Assembly (NCBI RefSeq): GCF_020089865.1
Contig: NZ_JAIRBM010000021.1
Coordinates: 28,360 to 92,359, forward strand
DNA length: 64,000 nucleotides
Reading direction: 5' to 3'
Origin: Microvirga puerhi
Lineage (GTDB): Bacteria > Pseudomonadota > Alphaproteobacteria > Rhizobiales > Beijerinckiaceae
The notes below the pieces were generated by a model that saw only the letters and a list, made by a program, of their open reading frames with translations, had not been told where the DNA came from and made no database searches. Shown in pieces: positions 19,629 through 29,497 of the stretch. The stretch's first letter is position 1; every line of letters starts with the position of its first letter. The position numbers and the translations under genes are program-made.

Positions 19629-20310
19629 TCCCGATCAGACGCGTGATCTGGGGTATGATCGAGAACCCATGGTTTGGTGTCGGCGACCACGGTGAGCCTT
19701 TCGTCGGAAACCGGGATGTGCTGTGTGATCGCTAGCCGAGGCAGGAGGTGGTTCCGCCCATTCGTTTCGAGCGCATGAGCCAATGCCTCTAAGTCGATAG
19801 AATCGGGCCGGAAGGGGCGCAGCGCTCAAGATGAAAGAACAGAGCATGCCTGATCCGCGGGCTCATATATGTAGGTCTGTTGCCAGACCTCTTGCTGCCG
19901 CGGCTGGTTTCGCCGCCGATGCTTGGCAGGCGTAAAGCCCAGTTCGGTGAGTACGCACCCGGCCGAAGGATTGTTCACGGCATGACCCAAGAGCAGTCAC
20001 TTCAGGCTGGAGAGCGCCAGAGCGAATATCTGCACGGCACCTGCCACCTCGCTGGCAAAGACTCTGCCCCAGTGCGCCTCATCGCTGCCAGACAGCCCCA
20101 AGTTTAGGAGGTCTACCCCGGTAATGCGGAGAGAGTCGCAGAATTCTGCTTCTCACGAGGAGCGGCATCACTATCGGTATGTTTGATAGAGACCTCTTTG
20201 AGGAGATCCAATATGAGAAGCCGTACTGTTCGCGAACAGCAATCCCTGCTTGCGGTGTAATATCGAGCGCGTTACGCATATTCCTTTGAAATTTGTAGAA
20301 GGCGCTCTTC
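19629..20310. other. 682-bp gap without a convincing gene
   Basis: Only short, poorly coding open frames are present on both strands and none resembles a known family. Just after the kinase stop, 19630-19651 can form a weak hairpin (GATCA/TGATC around a 6-nt loop) that might act as a terminator. The last 130 bp are AT-richer and hold CCTCTTTGAGG (a small hairpin) and the probable leader of the cold-shock gene. The middle part may be decayed coding DNA but I cannot assign it. Confidence 0.5.
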
Positions 20311-20991
20311 ATGGGCCGAGGTAACGATCATCGTGATCGCCGACGTCAGTTCGGCGCACAACCTATAGATTCCTGGGGTGACTATGCGCCTCAACCATCA
20401 TATGGGCGACCAACGCGCCAGCCGAGATCTGACTCGGCGCCCGGGGGGGAGGCGGAGGCTCGGGTCAAATGGTTCAATCCCGAGAAAGGCTTCGGCTTCG
20501 TCGCGTTAACCGATGGCTCGGGCGAAGCCTTCCTGCATATCCGTCAAGTCGAGGCTGCTGGCCACATAGCTTTAGAGCCTGGCACGACTCTGAGGGTGAA
20601 AGTTGGGCCCGGGCAGAAAGGCCTGCAGGTTAGCGAGGTCCTTGGCGTAGATGCCAGCACGGCCACACCCGAACTACCACGGCGCGCGTCTCCGGCCAGA
20701 CCGGAACAGTCTAACGATAGTCCAGAGCAGGGTGCATCGCAGCAAAGGACTCAGGAGACCGTGGCTCGATCCGTGAGCGGCTCCCCGACAATCGCCGGAA
20801 CCGTGAAGTGGTATAATTCAGCGAAGGGATATGGCTTCGTCTCGATTGAAGGCGAGAGCAAGGATCTTTTCCTTCACATCTCGACCGTTGAGCGTGCCGG
20901 CCTCAAGAGCTTGGCGGAGGGCCAGCCCGTTCTCGTTTCCGTTGTGGACGGCCGTAAGGGGCGGGAGGTTGGCGCGATCGAGCCCGCATAG
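20311..20991 (+). CDS. Double cold-shock-domain RNA/DNA-binding protein
   Basis: 226-aa protein with a basic, low-complexity N-terminus (GNDHRDRRRQF) and two CspA-type domains. Domain 1 is about 49-110 (VKWFNPEKGFGFV as RNP1, AFLHI as RNP2) and domain 2 about 160-224 (VKWYNSAKGYGFV, LFLHIS), joined by a Pro/Ser/Gln-rich linker. Two-domain Csps are common in alphaproteobacteria. It probably acts as an RNA chaperone in growth-phase or cold response. Stand-alone gene, not part of a catabolic operon; a long leader is possible. Confidence 0.93.
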   Translation: MGRGNDHRDRRRQFGAQPIDSWGDYAPQPSYGRPTRQPRSDSAPGGEAEARVKWFNPEKGFGFVALTDGSGEAFLHIRQVEAAGHIALEPGTTLRVKVGPGQKGLQVSEVLGVDASTATPELPRRASPARPEQSNDSPEQGASQQRTQETVARSVSGSPTIAGTVKWYNSAKGYGFVSIEGESKDLFLHISTVERAGLKSLAEGQPVLVSVVDGRKGREVGAIEPA

Positions 20992-21513
20992 CGGCAAGCC
21001 CCGCTTGAGAAGTAGATACCTTAGCCCAAATAGCAACTATATATCGCAATATTCAGCGCAAGCCGGAGATATCACGGCTTGTGCCAAGCCGACATGTCAG
21101 AGTCAGAGGCTGCAGCTGCACCACGGGCCATAATGTATCTCGCCGTCACATCGGGCGGTACCTGCCGCAGATCGATCTCCAGGCAGCTCGTTGCGCTCAT
21201 CGTCACTTCCGGTCCCTCTCATCCCTCCTGTAGCAGCTCATCAGGCGGAGCGAGTTTCAAAGCTGCGACAGGGCCTCGCCATGCTGCATAGTTTAGTTCT
21301 CCTACGCTGGATTATAATAGGTCCTAGATTTAGGTAATATCAGATTAGCCCTTGTGTTGACCCTGCAATCACAAACTATTCCAGATCGGTATATCTCAGA
21401 ACGATTTTGCATTAGACTTTGTGAGACAAAGCCAAGACGTTTTCCTTTGCATGGCGCTTTAGGATGAGAACGGAAGTAACCGTTCAAGGCCGACGCCGAG
21501 CGACCCGGAAAAC
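20992..21513. other. 522-bp gap without a convincing gene
   Basis: No open frame here resembles a known protein. The downstream 220 bp are clearly more AT-rich than the flanking genes and contain a TTGACC box at 21356-21361, so the promoter of the peptidase operon probably lies here. A matching -10 at ideal spacing is not obvious. GAGAACGG-AAGTAA-CCGTTC around 21464-21486 gives a small imperfect inverted repeat (GAACGG/CCGTTC). Confidence 0.4.
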
Positions 21514-22482
21514 ATGCTTGGGGATGGCCACGTGCAGAAGTCCGTTTCGAGAGCCTCGCAGCGTCGCCTTCGTGTCAGCGAACTGCATGAACTCTTCGTC
21601 GAGGAACAGGGCAATCCCCAGGGGGTACCGATCGTGTTCCTGCATGGTGGACCCGGTGCCGGGACATCGCCGGCACAGCTTCTGACGTTCGATCCGGCAA
21701 AATTCCGCATCATATCGTTCGATCAGCGCGGAGCCGGACGCTCGACGCCTCATGCAGAGCTCAAGGAGAATACGACGTCTGCCTTGATATCGGATCTCGA
21801 GCGCATCCGCGATGCCCTTGGCATCGAGCGCTGGTTCGTTGCCGGCGGTTCATGGGGAAGCTGCCTCGCGCTCGCCTATGGCGAGGCCCATCCGGACCGG
21901 TGCCTGGGCTTTCGTCTCCATGGGATATTCTTGGCTGATGCCGCTGACATAGAGTGGTGGTTCAATGGAAGTCGAATGATCTTTCCGGATCGCTGGGAGA
22001 TTTTCTCGTCCTTCATCCCTGAGGATGAGCGACACGACCTGCTTTCGGCTTATTATCGGCGCCTCACCTCCGAAGATCCAGATCGCTGCATCGAGGCTGC
22101 GATTGCATTGCGGACGTTCTCCGCAACCACGCAGACCTTCCGGCCGGATGAGGGCCATGTCCGCAAGCTCGTCGAACCTGCTGCCGCACTCGCGGTTTCT
22201 CGCATCTTCACGCATTACTGCGTCAATGGCGCGTTCCTCGAACCGGGCCAATTGCTCAAGAATATCGACCGCATCCGTCATCTGCCGTGTGAGATCGTCC
22301 AGGCTCGTTACGACACCGTCACCCCGATGGCCTCCGCCTGGGCACTTCACAGGGCCTGGCCCGAAGCGCGTTTCACGATCGTGACAGAAGCCAACCACCA
22401 ATCCACGCACGGCCCGATGGCAGAAGTACTTCGCGAGGCAGCCGATCGGCTGTTCCTGACCTTTATCGAAGCGACCGCATGA
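21514..22482 (+). CDS. Proline iminopeptidase-like alpha/beta hydrolase (S33)
   Basis: 322-aa cytosolic serine hydrolase. HGGPGAG (44-50) forms the oxyanion hole, DQRGAGRS (70-77) is the prolyl-iminopeptidase signature, and the nucleophile is Ser113 in GGSWGS. Asp in ARYDTVTP near 270 and His in NHQSTHG near 297 complete the triad. First gene of the peptide operon; the next gene begins 10 bp later. It would release N-terminal proline from imported peptides, though specificity in S33 varies. Confidence 0.88.
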   Translation: MLGDGHVQKSVSRASQRRLRVSELHELFVEEQGNPQGVPIVFLHGGPGAGTSPAQLLTFDPAKFRIISFDQRGAGRSTPHAELKENTTSALISDLERIRDALGIERWFVAGGSWGSCLALAYGEAHPDRCLGFRLHGIFLADAADIEWWFNGSRMIFPDRWEIFSSFIPEDERHDLLSAYYRRLTSEDPDRCIEAAIALRTFSATTQTFRPDEGHVRKLVEPAAALAVSRIFTHYCVNGAFLEPGQLLKNIDRIRHLPCEIVQARYDTVTPMASAWALHRAWPEARFTIVTEANHQSTHGPMAEVLREAADRLFLTFIEATA

Positions 22483-22491
22483 GGGGTTGAA

Positions 22492-24312
22492 ATGCTGGAG
22501 CGCCTAAAACATCGAATTATCGCCGCCGATATCGAAGCCTATCTTGAGATCCGCAACGCGAAGTCCCCTGCAATTTCGTTCGACGGCGCACTCATTGCCT
22601 ATCTTAGTGACGAAAGCGGTTTCAACCAAATCTGGCTAAAGCCGGCAGCAGGTGGAGCACCCTGGCGTCTGAGCCGGACCGGCGAGCCTATCAGTTCCAT
22701 CGCCTTCAGTCCCAAGAGTCGCGATCTTCTGTTCACCATGGATTGCGGAGGGGATGAGCGCCACCAGCTCTGGTATATTCCCGAGTCGTCGGGTGTCCCA
22801 ATCCAACTGACCGACGATCCTAATACCGTCCATGTGTGGGGCTGCTGGGCGCCGAATGGCAAGCATATTGCCTTCGCATCGAACGCGCGCAGCAAGACCG
22901 ACATGGATATTCATGTCATGGACGTGGCAACTCGCAAGTCACGCTGCGTGCTTCAAGGTGAGGGCTTCCGCGAAGCGGTGGCTTTCTTCCCGAATGGAAC
23001 CTCCCTGCTCGTGCGCGACTCCCGCCGCGCGATGAATGATCAGGAACTCTACCGGCTCGACTTGCAGACCGGAGAAACCTTGCCGATCCTGACATCCAAG
23101 AGTCGTGCTCGCTACCTCACGCCCAAAATGCTGAAGGACGAAAGCGGATTCCTGGTTATCACCGACCGAGGTCGCGAGTTTCAAGGAGTGGCCTTCTGTC
23201 AGTTCTCTGACAAGTCGCTCACGTTCCTCGTCACTCCCGAGGCGCAGGATATCGAGGCCATTGCGCTCTCGCCGGATCAATCACGGATTGCCTGCGTTTT
23301 CAATCAGGAAGGCTGGAGCCAGGTCGTGATCTACGACCGGGCTGCCGGAACACAGCGTACCCTGAACGGGCATCCTCCAGGTGTCATTGCCTCCGTCCTC
23401 TGGACCCCCGATGGTCAAGCCCTTCTGTGTGCTCTGGAAGGGGCAGCGACGCCATCGGATCTGTGGCGTGTAGGCCTGGAGGCTGGCACCTTTGAGCAGA
23501 TCACACAGTCGTCGAAGGCAGGCATCGATCTTAGCGCGTTCATCGAGCCGCGCGTGGAGCGCACGAAGAGCTTTGATGAACACGACATCCCCTTTCTTGT
23601 TTATGAGCCGACAGTTTCGCCTCCGTCGGCAGGCTACCCGGTCGTCATTATTGTCCATGGCGGCCCTGAGGCTCAATGGACGCCGACCTTCAGAGCGGAT
23701 ATCCAGTTCCTGCTTGCACAGGGCGTGATGGTGGTAGCGCCCAACGTTCGTGGAAGCACCGGTTATGGTCGGACCTATCAGCATCTCGACGACCGCGAGT
23801 TGCGCATGGACAGCGTAGCTGACCTCAAGGCCGTCGGTACAGCAATCGGAGCTCGCGAAGACGTCGATGAGAGTCGTATCGCTCTCTTCGGACGCTCCTA
23901 TGGCGGGTTCATGGTTCTATCCGCCCTTACCGAATATCCGGAGCTTTGGAAACTCGGCGTCGAATTCTACGGTATCGCGAACTTTCTGACTCTTCTCGAA
24001 ACGACAGGCCCCTGGCGACGCGCCCTCCGTGCAGCAGAATACGGCGATCCTGACACCTTGAAGGATGCGCTTGAGCGGTTCTCGCCCATCCACCGTATCG
24101 ATCGTGTGAGGGTTCCGCTGATGATTGCGCAGGGGTTGGACGATCCGCGCGTTCCGCCCGGCGAAAGCGAAATGGTCTATTCGTGCCTGCGGGGCCTTGG
24201 GCGGACGGTCGAATATTATCGCATCCCCCATGAGGGACACGGTTTCGCCCGCATCGAAAACCGCCGCACAGTCTTCGGCGCCCTCGCGCGGTTTCTGGAG
24301 CGCTATCTCTGA
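22492..24312 (+). CDS. Prolyl-oligopeptidase-family (S9) serine peptidase
   Basis: 606-aa peptidase with an N-terminal WD/beta-propeller-like half (about 30-350, with repeats such as IAFSPKSRDLLF and IALSPDQSRIAC) and a C-terminal alpha/beta-hydrolase domain. The nucleophile is Ser469 in GRSYGGF, the oxyanion segment is VHGGPE (388-393), Asp is in GLDDPRVP and His in PHEGHGF. Family members are acylaminoacyl-peptidases or dipeptidyl peptidases. No signal peptide, so it works on internalised peptides beside the S33 and M20 hydrolases. Confidence 0.92.
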   Translation: MLERLKHRIIAADIEAYLEIRNAKSPAISFDGALIAYLSDESGFNQIWLKPAAGGAPWRLSRTGEPISSIAFSPKSRDLLFTMDCGGDERHQLWYIPESSGVPIQLTDDPNTVHVWGCWAPNGKHIAFASNARSKTDMDIHVMDVATRKSRCVLQGEGFREAVAFFPNGTSLLVRDSRRAMNDQELYRLDLQTGETLPILTSKSRARYLTPKMLKDESGFLVITDRGREFQGVAFCQFSDKSLTFLVTPEAQDIEAIALSPDQSRIACVFNQEGWSQVVIYDRAAGTQRTLNGHPPGVIASVLWTPDGQALLCALEGAATPSDLWRVGLEAGTFEQITQSSKAGIDLSAFIEPRVERTKSFDEHDIPFLVYEPTVSPPSAGYPVVIIVHGGPEAQWTPTFRADIQFLLAQGVMVVAPNVRGSTGYGRTYQHLDDRELRMDSVADLKAVGTAIGAREDVDESRIALFGRSYGGFMVLSALTEYPELWKLGVEFYGIANFLTLLETTGPWRRALRAAEYGDPDTLKDALERFSPIHRIDRVRVPLMIAQGLDDPRVPPGESEMVYSCLRGLGRTVEYYRIPHEGHGFARIENRRTVFGALARFLERYL

Positions 24313-24338
24313 ATCGGACCTTTCATTAGGAGAGTCAC

Positions 24339-25769
24339 GTGACGAATTCCGCCCGAATTTGGCAACTCGTGGATTCGAAAAAAGCGACGTTTGAAGCTCT
24401 CAGCGATCGCATTTGGGGAATGCCTGAGATTGCTTACACGGAATACTGCTCCGTCGCGGAGCATACGAAGGTTCTGAAGTCCGAGGGCTTCCATATTACC
24501 GAAAACCTCGCCGACATTCCAACGGCGGTGATGGGAGAAGCTGGTTCGGGTGGGCCCGTGATCGCCATCCTCGGCGAGTATGATGCGCTGCCGGGGCTCA
24601 GCCAGGAGGCCGGCGTTGCCGAACCTCGACCGCTTCCGGGAAACGGCCACGGGCATGGCTGTGGTCACAACATGTTGGGTTCAGCCGCGTTGCTCGCCGC
24701 AACGGCGATCAAGGATTGGCTCGTGGAAACGGGCAGACTGGGTCGGGTTCGCTATTATGGCTGCCCGGCTGAAGAAGGTGGCGCGGCAAAGGCCTTCATG
24801 GTGCGCGCTGGTGCCTTCGACGACGTCGATATTGCCATCTCGTGGCATCCCGCTTCGTTCACCCGTGTCGACGAGGCCCTATCGCTCGCCAACACACGGA
24901 TGGATTTCAAGTTCACAGGGCGTGCATCGCATGCAGCTGCTGCTCCCCACCTTGGCCGAAGCGCACTCGATGCCGTGGAGCTGATGAATGTAGGCGCCAA
25001 CTATCTGCGTGAGCACGTCCCATCGGATAGCCGCATTCACTATGCGTTGCTCGATGCCGGCGGCATCGCGCCCAATGTCGTTCAGGCAACCGCCAAGGTG
25101 AGATACGCCATTCGCTCTCGCGACCTTGCGGGAATGCTTGCCTTGAACGAAAGGGTCAAGAAAGTCGCGGAGGGCGCGGCCTTGATGACCGAGACAAAGC
25201 TCGAGACCAGCATCATGAGTGCAGTCTCCAACCTACTCGGTAACACGCCTCTCGAGGAGGCCATGCAAGCGAACCTGAATCGTTTAGGTCCTGTCCCCTT
25301 CGACGCAGCCGATCGTGCTTTCGCAACCAAGATTCAGGCCACGCTGAGCAAAGAAGATATCGAGAACGACTATCTTCGTGTCGGAGTGTCACCCAGAGCA
25401 GACGCTCCTCTTTGCGACTTTATCGTGCCACGGGACAGCGAGGGCGTTCCGATGATCGGATCGACAGACCTCGGCGATGTGAGCTGGGCAGTACCGACAG
25501 TGCAGGCTCGTGTCGCGACCCATGCCATTGGAACGCCGGGCCATTCCTGGCAGATCACTGCTCAAGGAAAGATGCCAGCCGCGCACAAGGGACTGATCCA
25601 TGCAGCGAAGGTCATGGCCGGGACCGCGATAGACGCTCTGTCCGACGAAACCCTCCTCGCACGTGCAAAGCGTGACCACAAAGAGCGCACCGATCGCACT
25701 CCCTATATCTGCCCTATTCCGCCCGACGTGAACCCTCCGCTTCAGCCGCGACCGGCAGAAGCAGCATAG
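24339..25769 (+). CDS. M20-family amidohydrolase (AbgB-like)
   Basis: 476-aa zinc amidohydrolase of the M20D group, close in style to p-aminobenzoyl-glutamate hydrolase subunit AbgB and related aminoacylases. Metal site HGHGCGHN near 105, catalytic acidic CPAEEGGAAK near 147, and FTGRASHAAAAPHLGRSALDAVELM in the dimerisation domain. The start is GTG 24339 after GGAGAG. It would cleave an N-acyl or amide bond in the imported compound. No second AbgA-like subunit is adjacent. Confidence 0.9.
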   Translation: MTNSARIWQLVDSKKATFEALSDRIWGMPEIAYTEYCSVAEHTKVLKSEGFHITENLADIPTAVMGEAGSGGPVIAILGEYDALPGLSQEAGVAEPRPLPGNGHGHGCGHNMLGSAALLAATAIKDWLVETGRLGRVRYYGCPAEEGGAAKAFMVRAGAFDDVDIAISWHPASFTRVDEALSLANTRMDFKFTGRASHAAAAPHLGRSALDAVELMNVGANYLREHVPSDSRIHYALLDAGGIAPNVVQATAKVRYAIRSRDLAGMLALNERVKKVAEGAALMTETKLETSIMSAVSNLLGNTPLEEAMQANLNRLGPVPFDAADRAFATKIQATLSKEDIENDYLRVGVSPRADAPLCDFIVPRDSEGVPMIGSTDLGDVSWAVPTVQARVATHAIGTPGHSWQITAQGKMPAAHKGLIHAAKVMAGTAIDALSDETLLARAKRDHKERTDRTPYICPIPPDVNPPLQPRPAEAA

Positions 25770-25845
25770 AACTACAACAATTGCGCAACGAGTCGACGGA
25801 TCAGCAGGCCGCCGGCTCCATCACAACAAAACAGAGAGAACTCCG

Positions 25846-27480
25846 ATGTCGATCCTCGGCCGAAATGCTGCCTATAACCGCTCGCATCGCGTCGCTACAC
25901 GCGCGAGTACCATAGCCCTTATACTTGGTGCATCTACCCTTGCGACTTCCGCTGCGACCCCGCCCACCGCACTCGTCATGGCCTGGAATATTGACGCGAT
26001 TAGTACATTCGACCCCGCCCAGATCGGCGAAGTCGTCACGAATGAAATCATTCAGAACACATGCGACCCCCTCGTTGACTTCGACACAACCGACGAGACC
26101 AAGGTTGTGCCACGCCTTGCCAAGAGTTGGGACGTTTCCGAGGACGGAAAGCAAATCACTTTTCATCTTCAAAACGGAATGAAGTTTCCATCTGGCAACA
26201 AGGCCACAGCTGGTGACCTCGCATGGTCCTTGCAGCGCGTTGTGAAACTCGGCCTAGGAAATGCGGCAACGCTCACCGAATATGGGTTCACTAAGGACAA
26301 TGTCGACCAGATGTTCACCGCACCGGACGATACGACACTGGTAATGAAGCTCGACAAGCCCTATCCAGTGTCGCTTGTTCTCCAAGCTATCGCCGCAAAC
26401 CGTGTCTCCGTACTCATGGATCGTCAGACGATCATGAAGAATGAGGTCAACGGCGATATGGGTAACAAATACCTCGCGACGCGCACTGAGTGCGTCGGTC
26501 CCTATCGTTTGGCCAAATGGAATGCCGGTGAGGCAGTCGTCCTACAGGCCAATGAGGATTATTGGGGCAAGAAGCCGGCTCTGAAGCAAGTTCTCGTCCG
26601 TCACGTTGCTGAAGCTGGAACCCAACGCCTGCTGCTAGAAAAGGGCGATATCGATGTCGCGCGTGACCTTACACCTGAGGATCTGAACGACCTTGAAAAG
26701 AACGCCGGCGTTAGCGTCGACAAGGTTCTCAAACCACAGTTGCTTTATTGGAACCTCAATAATGCGGATCCAATCTTCTCAAAGGAGAAGGTCCGGCTCG
26801 CACTGCGCTATCTGATCGACTACGATGGTCTAGCCAAAACGGTCATGGCCAATATCGGCGTGCCGCGTGCCAGCTTCGCACAGATCGGCGCGGTGGGAGC
26901 TCTGGACGAAAAGGAAGGCCAACCTTTCAAGGTCGATCTCGCAAAGGCCAAGCAGCTACTCGCTGAGGCGGGTTATGCAGACGGTTTCGAGGCAACTTTG
27001 TTCATCGGAACACATTCATATGCGTCTCCCATAGCGCAAAGCGTTCAGGAGAATGCCGCAAAGGTTGGTGTGAAGCTGAAGATCGAGCGCATGTCAAATG
27101 CGCAACTTTTTAGCCGCGTTCGTGGGCGTGAGTACCAGACGACGATCCAAGGTTGGCAGACCGGCGTGCCAGATGCTCACGGCAACGCCTCGAGACAAAT
27201 CTACAACCCGGACAATCGGATCGAAGCAAAGCAAACCATGTATCCAAGCTGGCGATCCGCATATTTCTCGGAAGACGTAAACAAAAAGGTTGACGAAGCA
27301 CTTTTCGAGAAGGATCCAGCGAAACGCGTGCAACTCTATCATGCTCTTCAACGTGACATGATGGAGAAGGGACCTCAGGCCTTCATGTTCCAGATGTACA
27401 ATGTGGCAGGCGTGCGCAAGTCCCTAAAGGCATGGACTTGGAACGGTTTCCGCACATACTACGATCTAGCGTCCAAGTAG
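25846..27480 (+). CDS. Dpp/Opp-type ABC transporter periplasmic binding protein (family 5)
   Basis: 544-aa solute-binding protein. The N-terminal signal region is unusually long: about 20 polar/basic residues, then ASTIALILGASTLATSAA. Mature features are LDPAQ-like STFDPAQIGE, VPRLAKSWDVSEDGKQITFHL, RLALRYLIDYDGL and AKQLLAEAGYADGF, all typical of the DppA/OppA family. It precedes two permeases and two ATPases of the same operon. Ligand is probably a peptide or N-acyl amino acid, judging by the hydrolases upstream. Confidence 0.93.
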   Translation: MSILGRNAAYNRSHRVATRASTIALILGASTLATSAATPPTALVMAWNIDAISTFDPAQIGEVVTNEIIQNTCDPLVDFDTTDETKVVPRLAKSWDVSEDGKQITFHLQNGMKFPSGNKATAGDLAWSLQRVVKLGLGNAATLTEYGFTKDNVDQMFTAPDDTTLVMKLDKPYPVSLVLQAIAANRVSVLMDRQTIMKNEVNGDMGNKYLATRTECVGPYRLAKWNAGEAVVLQANEDYWGKKPALKQVLVRHVAEAGTQRLLLEKGDIDVARDLTPEDLNDLEKNAGVSVDKVLKPQLLYWNLNNADPIFSKEKVRLALRYLIDYDGLAKTVMANIGVPRASFAQIGAVGALDEKEGQPFKVDLAKAKQLLAEAGYADGFEATLFIGTHSYASPIAQSVQENAAKVGVKLKIERMSNAQLFSRVRGREYQTTIQGWQTGVPDAHGNASRQIYNPDNRIEAKQTMYPSWRSAYFSEDVNKKVDEALFEKDPAKRVQLYHALQRDMMEKGPQAFMFQMYNVAGVRKSLKAWTWNGFRTYYDLASK

Positions 27481-27490
27481 GATCGAGCGA

Positions 27491-28561
27491 ATGGCTGGCA
27501 CTGCCGTCGCCTCCACCCGTCTCCCTGTGCAGAAAAGGCAGAGTGGCCGGAAGCGCTTGGTGCGCACCGTCGGCCGGACAATGCTGTCGGCCGCTGCGAC
27601 GCTACTCGGCCTCGTCACGCTAACCTTCTTCATCGGGCGTCTTCTACCGCTCGATCCTGTGATCGCGATCCTGGGGGACAACGTCTCCCAGGACGCCTAC
27701 AATACGATGTATCGCAAGCTGGGCCTCGATCAGCCACTCATCGTCCAATACGGTCTTTACCTCAAGAACGCGTTCAGTTTCGACTTCGGTGATGCGCTGA
27801 CATCCGGTCGGCCGGTTCTAGAGGATATCGGACGCGTATTTCCCGCTACCATCGAACTCGCAACGGTTGCGGTTATCATCGGGACCGGGCTCGGTATTCC
27901 GATGGGCGTGTTGTCGGCGATGTACCGCAACTCCCTGATCGATCATGTGGTCCGCATGATCGGATTGATCGGGTACTCAACTCCCACTTTCTGGCTCGGG
28001 CTCATGGGCCTTACAGTATTCTATGCGAGTCTCGGCTGGGTCGCTGGGCCAGGGCGAATCGACTTCGTCCACGAATTCAGCATCGAACCAGGAACAGGCT
28101 TTCTCTTGATCGATACGACTCTGCAGGGTCAATGGGATGCATTCTGGAACGTCATCAGCCACATCGTCCTACCAGCGTCCATTCTGTCATTCGGAGCGCT
28201 GGCCTATATCAGCCGCATGACGCGCAGCTTTATGATTGAACAGTTGGGCCAAGAGTACGTCATCACGGCGCGCGTCAAGGGGATGTCCTGGGCACGCACA
28301 GTATGGGTTCATGCCTTCCGCAACGTGGCCGTCCAGGTCGTGACTGTCGTTGCCCTTTCCTACGCCTTTCTTCTCGAAGGAGCTGTTCTGACCGAAACGG
28401 TTTTCGCTTGGCCTGGATTTGGCAGGTACCTCACCAATGCCCTTCTGGCCGGCGATATGAATGCGGTCGTTGGGTGCACGCTGCTGATCGGGGCGATCTT
28501 CGTCACGATTAACCTCCTATCCGACGTGCTCTACCGAATTTTCGATCCTCGAACCCGATAG
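27491..28561 (+). CDS. Dpp/Opp-type ABC transporter permease (DppB family)
   Basis: 356-aa permease, slightly longer than usual because of a basic N-terminal tail. It has an N-terminal membrane segment (LGLVTLTFFIGRLLPLDP), the GLDQPLIVQYGLYLKNA stretch, an EAA loop around ITARVKGMSWARTVWVHAFRN, and TETVFAWPGFGRYL near 300. It begins 10 bp after the binding-protein stop and pairs with the next gene. Confidence 0.94.
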   Translation: MAGTAVASTRLPVQKRQSGRKRLVRTVGRTMLSAAATLLGLVTLTFFIGRLLPLDPVIAILGDNVSQDAYNTMYRKLGLDQPLIVQYGLYLKNAFSFDFGDALTSGRPVLEDIGRVFPATIELATVAVIIGTGLGIPMGVLSAMYRNSLIDHVVRMIGLIGYSTPTFWLGLMGLTVFYASLGWVAGPGRIDFVHEFSIEPGTGFLLIDTTLQGQWDAFWNVISHIVLPASILSFGALAYISRMTRSFMIEQLGQEYVITARVKGMSWARTVWVHAFRNVAVQVVTVVALSYAFLLEGAVLTETVFAWPGFGRYLTNALLAGDMNAVVGCTLLIGAIFVTINLLSDVLYRIFDPRTR

Positions 28562-28570
28562 GGAGCCATT

Positions 28571-29497
28571 ATGAGTGATCCACTCACAGCTGCGCCCCAA
28601 GCTGGTGCCTTGGCAACGTGGCTCGCGGCACCGGTTCCTGCCTCCCGCGCCCAAGCGCAGGCGCAACAATTTTGGCGAGCAGCCTGGCGTCTGCGCTACA
28701 ACATCTCGGCCCTGTTCGGTCTGGGCATTATCCTTCTCCTTCTGCTGGTCGCGTTCTTCGCGCCTTTGATCGCCACCCACGACATCTATGCCCAGGATCT
28801 TGCCTCGCGCCTCCAGCGTCCGTCGTTTAGCCACTATTTCGGAACCGACGAACTTGGTCGCGATATCTTCAGCCGTGTTATCTTTGGATCACGTATCACG
28901 CTTTATATCGCGCTTTTGACGGCCGCGATCGCGGCCCCTCTCGGTCTGGTCGTTGGAACCGCCGCAGGCTATCTTGGCGGTTGGATTGACATTGTTCTCA
29001 TGCGCATTGTCGATGTTTTCCTGGCTTTTCCAAGTCTTATCTTGGCACTCGCCTTTGTGGCAGCGCTCGGGCCAGGTATTGAGAACTCCGTCATCGCAAT
29101 CTCACTGGCTTCGTGGCCGCCCATCGCTAGACTTGCTCGCGCTGAAACCCTCACCATCCGCACGTCCGATTATGTTGCGGCTGCGCGACTCCAAGGAGCG
29201 TCATCGTGGCAGATCATCTGGTCGGACATCGTGCCGATGTGTATCCCGTCAGTGATCGTCCGCATAACGCTCAACATGGCCGCAATCATTCTGACAGCTG
29301 CGGGTCTCGGCTTTCTGGGATTGGGAGCCCAACCGCCAAGTCCGGAATGGGGCGCCATGCTTTCAACGGGACGTGAATTCATGTTGACGAACTGGTGGAT
29401 CGCAGCGGTTCCGGGTTGCTCGATTCTTGTGGCGAGCCTTGCTTTCAACCTGTTCGGTGATGGTCTACGCGACATCCTGGATCCGCGCCATGGATAA
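28571..29497 (+). CDS. Dpp/Opp-type ABC transporter permease (DppC family)
   Basis: 308-aa permease. FGTDELGRDIFSRVIFGSR near 93-111 is the family signature, and the EAA loop is around YVAAARLQGASSWQIIWSDIVP. Its final eight bases overlap the start of the first ATPase gene. Partner of the upstream permease. Confidence 0.94.
   Translation: MSDPLTAAPQAGALATWLAAPVPASRAQAQAQQFWRAAWRLRYNISALFGLGIILLLLLVAFFAPLIATHDIYAQDLASRLQRPSFSHYFGTDELGRDIFSRVIFGSRITLYIALLTAAIAAPLGLVVGTAAGYLGGWIDIVLMRIVDVFLAFPSLILALAFVAALGPGIENSVIAISLASWPPIARLARAETLTIRTSDYVAAARLQGASSWQIIWSDIVPMCIPSVIVRITLNMAAIILTAAGLGFLGLGAQPPSPEWGAMLSTGREFMLTNWWIAAVPGCSILVASLAFNLFGDGLRDILDPRHG

Noticed and set aside
19629..20310. Insertion-sequence or integrase remnant in the gap before the cold-shock gene
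   Set aside because: No terminal repeats, no target duplication and no transposase motif could be found by reading both strands.
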